In this document: piece after piece, positions 45,718 to 58,692 of the stretch
Numbering within the stretch: position 1 is the stretch's first letter
Layout of the letters: every line of letters begins with the position of its first letter
Source of the DNA: Boswellia sacra
Taxonomy: Eukaryota; Streptophyta; Magnoliopsida; Sapindales; Burseraceae
Assembly (NCBI GenBank): GCA_013180625.2
Contig: SNVD02011469.1
Span: 124,001 to 188,000, forward strand
Reading direction: 5' to 3'
Length of the DNA: 64,000 nt
The notes under the pieces: generated by a model
Databases searched by the model: none
What the model was told of the DNA's origin: nothing
What the model saw: only the letters and a program-made list of their open reading frames with translations
Position numbers and translations under genes: made by a program

Positions 45718-48250
45718 GAATTTCCCTTCCAGTTTAGTTTGTAATATATGCATGTCCATTTGTGGGGTTTAGACCTTCTTCCAATTCAGTTTTTGTGTAA
45801 TTTTAAGGGAGAAATAAAAAGGGAAGCAGCTGTGTACATGCTTCTACTGTAGTTAATGTACAGTTTTAGCGATAAAAGTAAAAATCGAATTGGTTTCTCA
45901 GAACGTTTATATTTCGTACAATGTTGATGCATATATGATCTCTCTCAACCTGAGCATCAATTGGAAATTATACATAGACAAATGAAAACATGACAGTACA
46001 AAGAAGTTGGAAATTAGAATATATAATCCATGTGCACTGTCAGCAGTCGGATGCTGCATGTAAGAGATATATAATTAGCAATTACACATCCGTTCTGAAC
46101 GAAAATTACAGTGGAACTATATGCAGAATTGTTTTATGACTTTTATTCTGTCAAATTAGACTATTTAGTACTGCAAAAATCGGGAGATAGAAAAAGTGTT
46201 AATGGAAGAAATGTGCTGCACAAACTATTCAGTTCAATTTTGACACTAAATAAATAACATTGATGGTCATAAAGGAAAATAAAGCAATACATAAAACCAA
46301 GAAATAAACAAGGACAATTTCCAGGATTTAAAGGTTAGTTTCAACTTTATAGCAGGTGTATAAATACCTCCACCATTCAGGCTTGAAATGGCTTCCATGT
46401 TTGACCTGACCTGTGACACCTGCCCTGAATCACAGATTCACAAAACTACGAGAGGCAAGAGATACATAGCAAAGTATATTAGAAAAAAAAAAAAAAAAAC
46501 TTTCTTTTTCATTCAAAAATGCAGCCTCTCCAAGAAAGAGCCATACCACATTGGCAACATTACTCTGCAGCAAACCCTTATATATGGGCTTTGCATGTTT
46601 AATGGGCTAAAATATTGATTTTTAGCCCATTTGAGCTCACCAACCTAGTGGCCTGGTCAATTAAGAAAACCGGGGTAGCCTATGGACCTCTTGCATAACA
46701 TAAACAAAATTAAATAATTAATTATCCCTATGAAGTAGATCGCTTTAGCTAAAAGATACTTATGAATCCCAAAAAAGAAATCCATGTAAGTAAAGGCTGA
46801 ATTCATGAAATCCAAATCGATAAATACATAACGAGAAAGTGGATAATGTCTAAATGATTTGGTCTCACATTGTTTTAAGGGTTTGGGTTTAGCTCCAGGT
46901 TGTTACATTGATAGACCTTTGACCTTTCAATCTAAAAATGTTCTGTTTCTTCCCATTAAAATGGAAAACCAAGGCCCAAAAACATAACTGGGCCCAAGAC
47001 CAAAATTTAGAGCTGTTGTAAGCTGAAAATTGTTTAACAATACAGTGAGTTCTAAGTGCAAAACACGCAATTAAGATATTCTCCTACCTCGAGCATTCAT
47101 ATAAACAACATCCTTCGTTGCCTTAATGTAAAACAACAGAAAAATGTCAATAGCTATTTAATAACATTCAGCAAATTAATAATATAGTAAACCTTGTTAC
47201 TTTTGTTTTGAAAAGAGTCTTCTTTGTGGCCATAAGTTTTATTGTCTTCCCTGCTGAGATTAATTGATATTTGACCATCATGAGGAGAAAGTAATAGGTT
47301 CAGTGAGAACACATTTCAACCATGAGAAACATTTTGGCTACAAAAAGATTTGATCAAGCAGAGGAGACAACTGCAACTTTGAAGAACTTTTGTGTTCTCA
47401 AATATCTTCAAGGTTCAAATGAGCCCTTCAGACCTAGATGTTTACAAAATCAACACTTTGATCCCTAACCAAAAATTAAAATAACACCAGAGTAACCTAG
47501 GGAGAATAGTCACGATGTACTTTAGTAGATTATTTTAGTGATGACATATTACTGGTGATCAATCCTGTTTCGGCAAACCTACAATGAAAAAATTTTAAAA
47601 TAAAAATAAAAAAGCTAACTTTAATTTCATAAATCCAATTCAATATTTTTAATTTTAAAAGAAAAATAACTAACTTAAATATTTTATTATAAATTAATAA
47701 AAATACATAGGTGTACCAAACACAATATAGTTTTTAAAGCATTAATTTTTGCACTATACAATAGATGTAATACAATATAATACAACGTTATACTATATAA
47801 TATAGCATAATATACATGGCCATTCACTAGAGATAAGAGTAATGTCCCTGCAAAGGGGCAATTACTAAATTGACTTGTTTGTGGACGTTAAAGAACACAA
47901 CCACAGCATTCAGAAGCAGCAATCTTTTTCAATGATTTAGTTTTTTTTTTGTTCTTCTTCATTGACTTAAACGTCGAATTAAACTTATGGCACAGGTATC
48001 TCGTCACGTATAGTGGCGTCCATTTCAACTTTATAAGTCATGAGTTCTTAGTCTTCTGGGTAAGACAAAGTTTCAACGTTTTGATTTTTCTACAAGGTTG
48101 GATAATTGCTTTCAGAATTTCATTTTTCCAGCTTTCTTTTGACGCGGTTTTGTGGAATAATTTTGTTCAATAACAATTAATTGTTTATGTATGTAATCTG
48201 AGAAATGACTGAAAAATCTTTCAATCTTCTTGTCATAAAGGAAACTCCCA
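45718..48250. repeat. Intergenic duplicated block, copy 1
   Basis: No gene is seen. From about 45780 it follows, in the same order, the sequence at about 59970-64000. Matches include the AAGGGAGAAATAAAA.GGAAGCAGC region, TTTGACCTTTCAATC near 46920 (compare GACCTTTCAATC at 61760), TTACTGGTGATCAATCCTGTTTCGGCAA near 47550 (compare 63400), and the CACGTATAGTGG...GGGTAAGACAAAGTTTCAACGTTTTG end near 48005-48085 (compare 63866-63940). It is the 3' flank of an RLK, so it is probably a remnant of cluster duplication. Confidence 0.7.
47962..47977. promoter_or_regulatory. Paired TTGAC motif, copy 1
   Basis: TTGACTTAAACGTCGA: a W-box (TTGACT) with the second half-site changed by one base (GTCGA). It sits in a block shared with 50322, 62861 and 63819. 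Confidence 0.4.
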
Positions 48251-48719
48251 AATTCTACCTTGTGTGTCATAATAAATCATTTGTGGAAAAATTTTGGTTA
48301 GGACAAGAATTGTGTTTCTTAAAATAAATTTGACAACGATGACGTTGATACCGACATGTAAACAAATAACAACCTAATGGTAATAGATACACAATTTTTT
48401 TGGAATTTCTGGTTCCTATTAATAAAAATCTTGAAAGTTTTTTTATTATTAAAACAAATATGGAAGATATGTGGGTTCGAATGCGTATTTAGTAATATCA
48501 TATTTTATATGTATTTACTTAGTTACTTCTATGATTTAATTAATTGTAACCATAATTTATTTTATTGAAAATATATGAATGATAATAATTAAATTAATTA
48601 TATGCCCATTAAGGCTAAAAATTTAGCTTTTACTTGTATCCAAGGAATTGGGAATAAATATTACTAGTGATTTTATGAAACACTTATTATCGGTGTTTTT
48701 TTATTATTTATTTATTTTG

Positions 48720-50460
48720 TTAAGGATAATCTTCCAATTCTCTAATCAGTGAAGATGATGAGGTCAACCCAAAGTCTGTAGATGAACCAGTATCATAGAA
48801 GTCATTATCATTAGTCATCCTTAACTCCCGTTATTCTAACTCCAGGCTAAGGCACCCTTGTCTCTCTCTAACATGCATATGCTCGTCTCTTTCTCTGAAA
48901 AATACATTTGAAAATTCTAAATGAAAGATACTCACAACTACTCCACAGTGGTAATAAAAAATTAACTGAATATTAATTACTCGTTTACTCAGCAGGCAGG
49001 ACAGCTTGTATGTCAATAACTGGTTCATGAGCACGAAGCAACCAAAATGACAATGGAGATGTCGAAGCATTGATTGCATCATTTTCATGGTTCTATATAT
49101 GGTGGTTAATGTACATTTTTTCACGATAAAATTAGAAATTAATTGCATCGTTGTCCACTGTAGTTCTCACCTGTACTTTAGAATGAAAGTTGGCGCAGAA
49201 TTGTTTTGTAACTTTGAACCATTTCAAGTAGTGCAAAAATCTAAAGCATGTACAGAAAGACATGGGTCACACAAACTTGTCAGTTCAGTTTAACATTAAA
49301 GAAATGACGCAGATCATAACGACAAGGAATCAAACTCTACATGTTTGATGACTTAATTTTAACCTTCAATCTTAAGCGTCTCTCTTTTCAGAAACATTTG
49401 TTACTTTCGTGTCGAAGTGGAAGAGTAAGGCCCAAATCTTTGGACAGGGCCCAAGTCCAAAACCGTATGAAGTTGCAATCATAAAATGAGGTTAAAGACG
49501 ACGGAGATTGGCACTAAAATGTTGCAAGTGAATTGCCTCAGAACTTATAGAATGCAGGAAAAAGTTACGATATCTATTAAATGGTACCATTTCTTCACGT
49601 TAAGTTGTTGTAATTGTTTAGAGAGCTATTCTATTTGATGTGTCGGACATGAAAAATAAAGCTCCTCCTAAACTGTCATGTCAACCTTTTAAGAGATTTT
49701 TTCAGAAGCTACCAGGTATCTAGATACCTAGCGATTTATGGAGAGACCCTAGAAAATCTTCTTAAGCCATAATTGCTAGCAATGACATGAATCTTGAGTT
49801 GTAGGCCAAGAACTAACCTTCTTAGGGTTACTCATCTAGCTACTTAAAACAAAGAACCTTTGTAGCCCGGTTCCATGAATTATGGAGTAGGCAACACTAA
49901 TTACAAAGTGACACTGTTAATATCACTCAAGGGGGAAGCTCCGAGTTACACGCTCTTGGATTTATTTTTCCACCATTTTTTATCTTCTTTACAACTCTAT
50001 AGTCTCTGTCACTAGCTTAAATATCGAAATGATTACATTGACAACCTCATTATCATTTTATTTATAATAACATTGGTTATTGTACGGTCCTAAGAAATAG
50101 AGAGACATGCATTTAATTTTGGTGATCTAGAATTCGTATAAACATAACAAAATCTTGCAGTTGTAAAGTTATAGATAAAGATTCATGAAGAGTATTATCC
50201 CTGAAGAGGGGTAACAATTAAATGGACTCCTTTGTGGACGTAATGTCAAGTAACAAAACCATAACATTCAGTAAAGTCTGTTTTTTAAGTTTGTTTTCTT
50301 CCTTTTTTGTGTTTTTCTTCGTTGACTTAGATGTCAAATCAAAATTACGGCAAGTGGCAGGCAGGTATCCCATCACATCGTGGTCCAGCTCTCTAACTTT
50401 ACAACTCAAGTCTCAATCTTCTTGATAAGACTTAATTTCAGAATGTAAACTCTGCAAAAT
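48720..50460. repeat. Intergenic duplicated block, copy 2
   Basis: No gene is seen. It starts AGTGAAGATGATGAGGTCAACCCAAAGTC, matching 58688 onward. TTCTTCACGTTAAGTTGTTGTAATTG near 49595 matches 59250, and CTACCAGGTATCTAGA near 49710 matches 59490. The end near 50160-50420 matches the end of copy 1. Confidence 0.7.
50322..50337. promoter_or_regulatory. Paired TTGAC motif, copy 2
   Basis: TTGACTTAGATGTCAA: two TTGAC cores facing each other with 11 bp between their starts, as in the other copies. A WRKY-binding role is a guess from the core only. Confidence 0.4.
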
Positions 50461-51321
50461 TTCGTTTCTTTCCCTTTGCTTTTGGAGGGAGCTACGGTGC
50501 AGCGATGTACGGATACATCAGCTGTTTTTTTAATTTTTAACTTGAAGTAAAAGTTGTATTTACACACCTGCGTTTATAAAAAAAGTCAGTTATATATGGA
50601 TATGCAGCTGGACTGTAGTCAGTCCCTTTATTTTTTGACTAGCACATGCAGATTGATACTGTTAAATAACAAACTAACAATCATTTGTGAACGTAATTTG
50701 AAAAAGAAAAAAAAAATTATTGATTTATCTTATTTATTTAAAAGATAAGGTGTATTTTCCTTTTAGTTGTATTTGGTGAACTATCAATTATTATCGATTA
50801 TAACTTAAGGGAACCTCCCAATTTTCTACCTCGAGTGTTATAATATCTTTTTAGTATTATAATATCTTTTTAGAAAAATTTTACTGCAGACAAGTATGGT
50901 GATTCTTAATAAAATTGGCATGATATTTTGACAATGTTATAACAACAATACAAATCATAACAATTCTATCCTTTTAAATTTAAATTGAAGTCTTTAATTA
51001 ATCATTTCTTTTTAAAAAGAAAAAACTTTTGAAAGATGGACCTATAGAATTTTATGTAGTGTACAAATAATATCATATCATATTATATTTGATTTTATCT
51101 AATTAAATGTAACCATGCACGATTTAATTTGCTTTAGAATGAATACATGTGTGACATAATATTAATCAATGAACAAAACATAAAATCAATTAATTAAAGT
51201 TAACATATCTAACTCTAACTGTATTTAATGAACAGCAACTAAAAATTATCAATAATTTGATCAAACACTTATCATTATTTTTTAAGTGTAATTATTCATA
51301 TTTTCTGATCTTATCAACAAA
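50461..51321. other. AT-rich intergenic, no gene seen
   Basis: Nothing recognisable. It runs into the target duplication of the copia element at 51322-51326. Confidence 0.5.
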
Positions 51322-51326
51322 ATGAG

Positions 51327-53120
51327 TGTTGACCCAGGTATGGCAACCTAAGAGGGGGGTGAATTGAGTTTTTATTTATCAAAATGGATTTATAAAACTT
51401 TTCTTGAAAGATCAAAATTAGTTCACTCTTTCTTTGAGAATAAAGGTGAAGAAGATGAAATTAGAAGTTATTAAAGATGCAATCAAGATAATACAATAAT
51501 AAACAATCACAAGTGCAAGAAAATATAAAGAGATAGGGATAGAGAGAGTGCAAACTCAATTTACGTGGTTCGACAAACCTTGCCTACGTCCACGGGCTCC
51601 TAGCTTCACGAGCTAAGCTTTCCACTAAGTTGTAGAAATCTTTACAACTTGCTTGATGAACAACCTCACCAAGACTTTTTCCTTCAACTCTTGATAACAC
51701 CACACCAAGAGTTCTTCTTGATGAACAACCTCACCAAGACAACTTTCTTCAACTCCTGATAACACCACACCAAGAGTTCTTCTTGATGAACAACCTCACC
51801 AAGACAACTTTCTTCAACCCTTGATAACACCACACCAAGAGTTCTTCTTGATGAACAACCTCAACAAGGAAACTTCCTTCAACTCTTGATAACACACAAC
51901 AAGAGTTCTCTCAAGGATAACTATTATCCTTTACAAGAATATCTCACTCTCACCACAATACAAGAACAAGGATAATTTTTACAACAAAGTACAACTCTTT
52001 TCAAAGAGTAGATAAAGAATATAAAAGCTCTCTAGACTTGATATTTCTCTTATTTTTTTGCTTGATAGATGCTTCTCCTCTTCTTACTGAATGCATGGGA
52101 GAAGGGCTCATTTTATAGGCAAATGGGATGAACTTAATCAAGTGAAGACACCAACTCCAAATTTTCTGCCCACCATAAAAACCGTAATTTTGTCTGCCAT
52201 TTTTGTCAATGTTCCGTTTGAAATTTGAAAATCTGTAAAACATAAAAGATTTGCACGTTTGAATAAGCTTTTCAACGAATCAAAAATCAAGTCATTTGGA
52301 TATCTGTAGCTCAAGATATGGCCAAAACACCATTCGGTGCTCATGTGACTTGATTTTTCTTTCTTGTGTCAGTCCATCGAATTGAATGTAATTCTGTCAG
52401 CATTCCGTTTGAAATTTGAATTTCTTCAAAACATAAAAGATCTGCATATTTGAATAAGCTTTCCAAAACATTAAGAATCAAAGAATTTGGATATCTCTAT
52501 CTTAAGATATGGCCAAAAAATCATTCGGTGCTCATGTGAGTTGATTTTTCTTCCTTGTGTCAGTCCACCGACTTGCATGTCAATTATGTCGGCCTTCCAT
52601 TTGAAATTTGAATTTATTCAAAACATATGAAATGTGCAAGTCAGCTTTCCAATGCCATAATAATCAAGTGATTTGGATATTTGTAGCTCAAGATATGTTC
52701 AAAAGAGTATTCGGTGCTCATGTCAGCTGCTTCCATTTGTCTTTCAACTTGCATGATGATTTGGACAACCTTGCACTTGAAATTTGAATTTCATTAAAAC
52801 ATATGAAATGTTATAAATTGAGTAAGCTTTCCAAAGCTTAAGAATCACATCATTTGGATATTTGTAGAGATATATATGACCAATTGATTGAACATTGCTC
52901 ATGTGTCACATTCCTTGAGTCAATCCTTGTTCTTAAACTTTGGTGCCTTTAATATATAGTCTTCTCCTTAGCTTCAACACTTCATTTTGATAAGCCTCTT
53001 CTTGATTTTACAATTATTTTAATGATCTTACTCTTGCACATAAATAAACATATTAGTAACACCTTATGAATCAATGTGTATTGTTATCATCAAAATTATC
53101 ATGTAGCCTTAGGGCTAACA
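51327..53120 (-). repeat. 3' LTR of the copia element
   Basis: The 1794-bp LTR contains about four ~65-bp tandem units at 51651-51913 (TTGATGAACAACCTCACCAAGA...). It also has a degenerate ~160-bp series from about 52190 to 52890 built on TTTGAAATTTGAATTTCTTCAAAACATA and CATTCGGTGCTCATGTGA. Confidence 0.9.
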
Positions 53121-53134
53121 ATCTCCCCCTTTTT
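53121..53134 (-). other. Polypurine tract of the copia element
   Basis: On the minus strand AAAAAGGGGGAGAT ends right at the 3' LTR. Further GGGGGAGA copies occur up to about 53340 on that strand. Confidence 0.8.
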
Positions 53135-54096
53135 GATGATGACAAACCATTGATTGCTTTAAAATAATATCTAAAATCAAGAATGAAAATAAAATCAAGA
53201 ACAAACAAAAAGATGGCACTCGTTATGAATATAAGCAATCCACGTTATGAATATAAGCAATCCAACAATTTCTCCCCCTTTTGTTATCATCAAAAAGATT
53301 TAATCAAATTAATTACTCCCCCTAAATAAATTCTCCCCCTTAACATATGCTACCATTCAAAGAATATCATATAAAAGCAAAATTAAGACATATCCAACAT
53401 GCCTAATTCTCTTCTAATTATGCAAAATCTATCTTGACTAAGGGGTTTAGTCATATTTGGGTCTAGGGACTAATTCCCAAACTTGATTTCTCTCAAATTG
53501 GTTCAATTGTTCTTGCATAGCTAAAATCTAACTTTCGTCATTTTCGTCTTCTTTGATAATGGTTCAAATTGAGAGACAAATGCAAATGATTACAAAAGTT
53601 CTTAAAGGAAGATCTAATTCTCATACCTTGTGATGATTCACCAATAATGAGATCTTTAGGGTGAGCTTTTGCATACCTCCATTCCTTTGGTAATTATTGG
53701 GAAGAATCATTTACTTCCTCAAGCTTTTCTTGTTGAAGTTATAATTCATCTTGGCTCTTTTCATCAAGCCTTGATTCCTTGATTTGCCTTTCTACCTCAA
53801 CAATATCATCATCTAAATTCTTTGGAGAAATCACATTAGTTTCATCAAATTCAACATGCATAGATTCTTCAATAGTAAAAGTCTTTTTGTTAAAAACTCT
53901 ATATGCTTTACTATGGTTTGAGTAGCCAACAAAAATTCCAACATTGGCTTTTGCATCAAATTTCCAAGGTTATCCTTGGTGTTTAAAATAAAACATTTGC
54001 ATCCAAAAACTTTAAAAAATCCAATGTTGGTTTTTCTTCCTTTCCAAAGTTCATAAGGAGTTTTTTTTATTAAAGCTCTAATATGGACTCTATTGA
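53135..54096 (-). pseudogene. Copia integrase C-terminal region and truncated RT start
   Basis: In broken frames the minus strand gives the tail after the integrase core, including VFGCKCFILN-like text near 53950. Then comes an acidic linker (near 53860-53700) and, near 53480-53440, text resembling the opening of copia reverse transcriptase (WELVPRPKYD type, here frame-broken). Nothing of the catalytic RT (YVDD) or RNase H follows before the purine tract. The deletion point lies between about 53440 and 53350. Confidence 0.6.
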
Positions 54097-54700
54097 TTAT
54101 AAAGCATGCAATATTAACGGCTTCGGCTCAAAAATATTTTGGCAAATAATTTTCAAGTAACATGGTCCTAGCCATTTCTTGGATAGTCCTATTTTTCCTC
54201 TCAACAACACCATTTTGTTGTGGAGTTCTAGGTGAGAAAAAATTATACTCAAAACCATTTTCATCACAAAGATTTTCAACTGTAACATTGTCTACTTCAC
54301 CACCATGATCACTCATAATGGACACAATAGAAACCCTTTGTGATTTTGGATTCTTTTTGTAAATTTAAAAAAAAAACTTGTGTAACCTCATTTTTAGTTT
54401 TCAAGAATAACACCCAAGTGAATCTTGAATAATCATCTACAATAACAAAAACATAATACTTTCTACCAAGGCTTTGAGTTCTTGATGGTCTAAATAAATC
54501 CAAATGAAGTAATTGTAGAGGTTTATTTGTTGAAATAAATTTCTTTTGTTTAAAAGAAGTTCTCACTTGTTTTCCAAATTGACAAGCATCACAAATCTTA
54601 TCCTTTTCAAATTTTATTTTTAGAAAACCATCAACTAAATCATTTTTAGAAATTTTTGAAATTGTGTCCATGCTAGCATGACCTAGCCTTCCATGCCATA
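54097..54700 (-). pseudogene. Copia integrase, frameshifted
   Basis: The minus-strand frame 54671-54309 has the pre-integrase zinc region (CDACQFGKQ), the first catalytic Asp in LHLDLFRPSRT and VDDYSRFTWV. A shifted frame at 54325-54128 continues with SDHGGEVDN (second Asp) and NGVVERKNRT (catalytic Glu). The DDE triad can thus be seen, but not in one frame. Integrase would insert the element's DNA copy into the genome; this copy is inactive. Confidence 0.85.
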
Positions 54701-54885
54701 ACCAAGCATCATGATTAACAATGAAACATTTTTCTACATGATCATTAACATCAATATCAATTGTATAAATATTACCACATTTATTACCAACAAATAATGT
54801 CTTATTTTACTAACATCCTTAATCACACATCTATTATGCTCAAAAGTAACAAAATATCCCTTATCACACATCCCTTATCACACAA

Positions 54886-55092
54886 TTAATTAATGCTAAT
54901 CAAATCATGTTTCAAACCATTAACAAGCAAAATATTTTCAATAATAGGTGAAGAAAGGTTACCAATATCACCATGTCCGATTACCCTTCCTTTGGCATTA
55001 TAATCGAAGGTCACATGTCCTCCTTTCTTCATGATTAATCTTGAGAACTTGGAGGCATCTCCGGTCATATGTCTTGAGCATCCACTATCCAA
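54886..55092 (-). pseudogene. Copia aspartic protease region
   Basis: The minus frame starts MDSGCSRHMTGD, the copia protease active-site DSG motif, and continues to GLKHDLISIN, the normal link to integrase. The joining frame upstream (TWIVDAQDI) is one base out, and stops separate it from integrase. Confidence 0.85.
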
Positions 55093-55960
55093 GTATCACT
55101 TGTGTTTGTCACTCCTTTATTTCTACAATCAACATTAAAAGAGCGACTTTTTGGTACCCAAATGTTCATGGGTCCTTGGGGGTTAGTTATGGTACTTTTT
55201 GGAACCCATATTTGTTTCAAATTAGGATTTCTCTTAATATAGCAAGAATACACTTTGTGTCCTTTTCTTCCACAATAAGTACATGAATGATTAGGATTAT
55301 TCCTAGAAGATGCATGGGCAAAATAATTTTTAAAATACTTTTGATTTTTATGAGTTTTATATCCTAAATCTCTTTTATCAAAAACACACCTTTGGTTTTG
55401 TAACATAGAATTCAAATTTTTTGTGCTTTTTGTAAAACTATCAACAATAGTTCTTAAGTCATTATTTTCCTTTTTCAAAATAGCATTTTCTTTCTCTAAT
55501 TTATCAAAATCCTTTTGTTTTAAAATCTCATTTTCAGTTTTTAATAAATGTATTTGATTTTCCAAACTTCCAAAATCTTTTTGCTTTAAAATTTCATTTT
55601 CATTTTCTAAAGCTTCATTTATTTCCACCAACTCTTCTAATTGAGATAACATGATTTTTGACTTCTTTTTGAAAGCATTGATTTTTGAATTTTGTTTATC
55701 AACTTGCACATGTAAATTTTGGAATGCTTCAAGTAATTCATCATATGAAAGTTTAGGATCATAGTTTCGAATACTTACCTCATCTTCACTTAAAGCCATA
55801 AAGCCCATGTTTGCCACTTCGCAATCTTCTTCTTCGATGGAGTTAGCTTCACTATCATCCCAATTTGTGGCTTTCATTGCTTTGGATTTCTTGTTTTGAC
55901 TCTTGAAGTAAGGACAATCCATCTTTACATGTCCCGGTTTCTTGTACTCATAGCAAATGA
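55065..55960 (-). pseudogene. Copia gag C-terminal part with zinc knuckles and coiled coil
   Basis: Near 55950-55910 the first knuckle reads CYEYKKPGHVKMDC, with Tyr in place of the second Cys. A Lys/Glu-rich segment with heptad-like leucines follows (about 55720-55460, ENEILKQKDF repeated), likely a coiled coil. A second, intact CCHC knuckle CTYCGRKGHKVYSC lies near 55285-55240. These bind the element's RNA in the virus-like particle. Confidence 0.75.
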
Positions 55961-55965
55961 CTTGA

Positions 55966-56829
55966 TCATTTTTTCTTATCTTGCTTTGAGCTTTTCCCTT
56001 TGTACTCCCTTCTAGAATTCTTCTTGAATCCTTGGTTTCTTCTAATCATCCTTTTTAGCTTTCTTGTGATGAATGCAAGATCTTCATCATCTCCTTCATC
56101 GTCGGACTCATCATCTTCTTTTGTTGAAGATTTGAAAGCGATATTTTTCTTTTTCTTGAGATCTTCTTCATTCTCCTTCAAGGTGATTTCATGAGTCATG
56201 AGAGAACCCATAAGTTCTTCTAATAGTAGTTTGGTAAGGTCCTTTGCTTCTTAAATTGCCATCACCTTTGGCTCCCAAGATTTTGGTAGACACCTAAGAA
56301 TCTTTCTCACCATTTCAACATTAGAATAAGATTTACCAAGATATCTCAAACTATTAATAATATCCGTAAATCTAGTAAACATTTCAGAAATTGATTCATC
56401 CGATTTCATCTTAAAAAGCTCATAACTATGAACTAGCATACTAATTTTGGATTCTTTAACTTGACTAGTTCCTTCATGATTTACTTCAAGTGTGTGCCAT
56501 ATTTCTTGTGCCGTAGAACAAGTAGATATTCTATTAAACTCATTTCTATCTAGAGCACAATACAACACATTCATAGGTTTAGCATTCAAACTCAATTTCT
56601 TTTCATCATCTTCACTAAACTCTTTAGGTTCTTTAAGCATGCATTCCCCATTTTCAATTTTGGTAGGAACAAAAGGTCATTCCAAGACAAAAGACCACAA
56701 ATCATAATCAAAAGATTTCAAGAAAATACTCATTCTAGTTTTCCAATAAAAGTAGTCACTTCCATTAAAAAATGGAGGTCTAGAGATAGAAAGCCCCTCA
56801 ACATATGAAGTTGAATTAAAAGTTGCCAT
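55966..56829 (-). pseudogene. Copia gag N-terminal part
   Basis: The minus strand starts MATFNSTSY at 56829, with FFNGSDYFYWKTRMSIFL as the gag opening, and a frame break near 56680. It continues in 56640-56251 (LDRNEFNRISTC, EIWHTLEVNHEGTSQVKESK), the UBN2-type gag domain of copia elements. A stop at 56251 and a shift lead to the acidic DDESDDEGDDED tail (about 56120-56080). Confidence 0.8.
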
Positions 56830-56870
56830 AGCTCAAAAATCGATCAAGATTTAAAAAATTGAGCAACCTT

Positions 56871-56882
56871 GCTCTGATACCA
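56871..56882 (-). other. Primer-binding site of the copia element
   Basis: GCTCTGATACCA here is TGGTATCAGAGC on the minus strand, two bases inside the 5' LTR: the initiator tRNA-Met type, the same as in the unrelated element at 4609. Confidence 0.9.
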
Positions 56883-56884
56883 CT

Positions 56885-58687
56885 TGTTGACCCAGGTATG
56901 GCAACCCAAGAGGGGGGGTGAATTGGGTTTTTATTTATCAAAATGGATTTATAAAACTTTTCTTGAAAAATCAAAATTAGTTCACTCTTTCTTTGAGAAT
57001 AAAGGTGAAGAAGATGAAATTAAAAGTTATTAAAGATGCAATCAAGATAATACAATAATAAACAATCACAAGTGCAAAGAAATATAAAGAGATAGGGATA
57101 GAGAGAGTGCAAACTCAATTTACGTGGTTCGGCAAACCTTGCCTACGTCTACGGGCTCCTAGCTCCACGAGCTAAGCTTTCCACTAAGTTGTAGAAATCT
57201 TTACAACTTGCTTGATGAACAACCTCACCAAGACTTTTTTCTTCAACTCTTGATAACACCACACCAAGAGTTCTTCTTGATGAACAACCTCACCAAGGCA
57301 ACTTCCTTCAACTCTTGATAACACCACACCAAGAGTTCTTCTTGATGAACAAACTCACCAAGGCAACTTCCTTCAACTCTTGATAACACCGCACCAAGAG
57401 TTCTCTTGATGAACAAACTCACCAAGGCAACTTCCTTCAACTCTTGATAACACCACACCAAGAGTTCTTCTTGATGAACAACCTCACCAAGGAAAGAGTT
57501 CTCACTCTCACCACAATATAAGAACAAAGAAAATTTTTACAACAAAAGTACAACTCTCTTCAAAGAATAGATAAAGAATATAAAAGCTCTCTAGACTTGA
57601 TATTTCTCTTATTTTTTGCTTGATAGATGCTTCTCTTGCTCTTCTTGAATGTATGGGAGAATGGCTCCTTTTATAGGCAAATGAGATGAACTTAATCAAG
57701 TGAAGACACCATCTCCAAATGTTCTGCCCACCATAAAAACCGTAATCTTGTCTGCCATTTTTGTCAATGTTCCGTTTGAAATTTGAAAATCTGTAAAACA
57801 TAAAAGATCTGCACATTGGAATAAGCTTTCCAACGCATCAAGAATCAAGTCATTTGGATATCTGTAGCTCAAGATATGGCCAAAACACCATTCGGTGCTC
57901 ATGTGACTTGATTTTTCCTCCATGTGTCAGTCCACCGACTTGAATGATAATTCTGTCAGCCTTCCGTTTGAAATTTGAATTTCTTCAAAACATAAAAGAT
58001 CTTCATATTTGAATATGCTTTCCAAAACATTAAGATTCAAAGAATTTTGATATCTCTATCTTAAGATATGGCCAAAACACCATTCGGTGCTCATGTGAGT
58101 TGATTTTTCTTTTTTGTGTCAGTCCACCGACTTGCATGTCAATTATGTCAGCCTTCCATTTGAAATTTGAATTTATTCAAAACATATGAAATATGCCTCA
58201 TTAAGTCAGCTTTCCAATGCCATAATAATCAAGTGATTTGGATATTTGTAGCTCAAGATATGTCCAAAAGAGTATTCGGTGCTCATGTCAGCTGCTTTTG
58301 TTTGTCTTTCAATTTGCATGATGATTTGGACGACCTTACACTTGAAATTTGAATTTCTTTAAAACATATAAAATATTATAAATTAAGTAAGCTTTCCAAA
58401 AGCTCAAGAATCACGTCATTTGGACATTTGTAAAGAAATATATGACCAATTGATTGAACATTGCTCATGTGTCACATTCCTTAAATCAAACCTTGTTCTT
58501 AAACTTTGGTGCCTTTAACATGTAGTCTTCTCCTTAGCTTCAACACTTTATTTTAATAAGCCTCCTCTTAATTTTACAAATATTTCATTGAATCTTATTC
58601 TTACACATAAATAAACATATTAGTAACACCTTATGAATCAATGTGTATTGTTATCATCAAAATTATCATGTAGCCTTAGGGCTAACA
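56885..58687 (-). repeat. 5' LTR of the copia element
   Basis: 1803 bp, clearly the partner of 51327-53120 but with more differences than the LTR pair at 4160/5651, so this insertion is older. Its ~65-bp tandem units (57211-57492) number four to five and differ in sequence from those in the other LTR. Confidence 0.9.
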
Positions 58688-58692
58688 ATGAG

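Larger units (their letters stand above)
51327..58687 (-). mobile_element. Ty1/copia retrotransposon, internally deleted
   Basis: Two ~1.8-kb LTRs (51327-53120 and 56885-58687, TGTTGACCC...GGGCTAACA) with a 5-bp target duplication ATGAG (51322-51326, 58688-58692). On the minus strand the order is primer-binding site, gag, zinc knuckles, protease, integrase and the very start of reverse transcriptase, then the purine tract. Integrase before reverse transcriptase defines Ty1/copia. The reverse transcriptase and RNase H are almost wholly deleted, and all open frames carry frameshifts, so it cannot move by itself. It is inserted into the intergenic block shared with 48750. Confidence 0.93.

Noticed and set aside
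51651..51913. CRISPR-like regular repeats
   Set aside because: Units of ~65 bp are contiguous without unique spacers, lie in a plant LTR and recur in the partner LTR.
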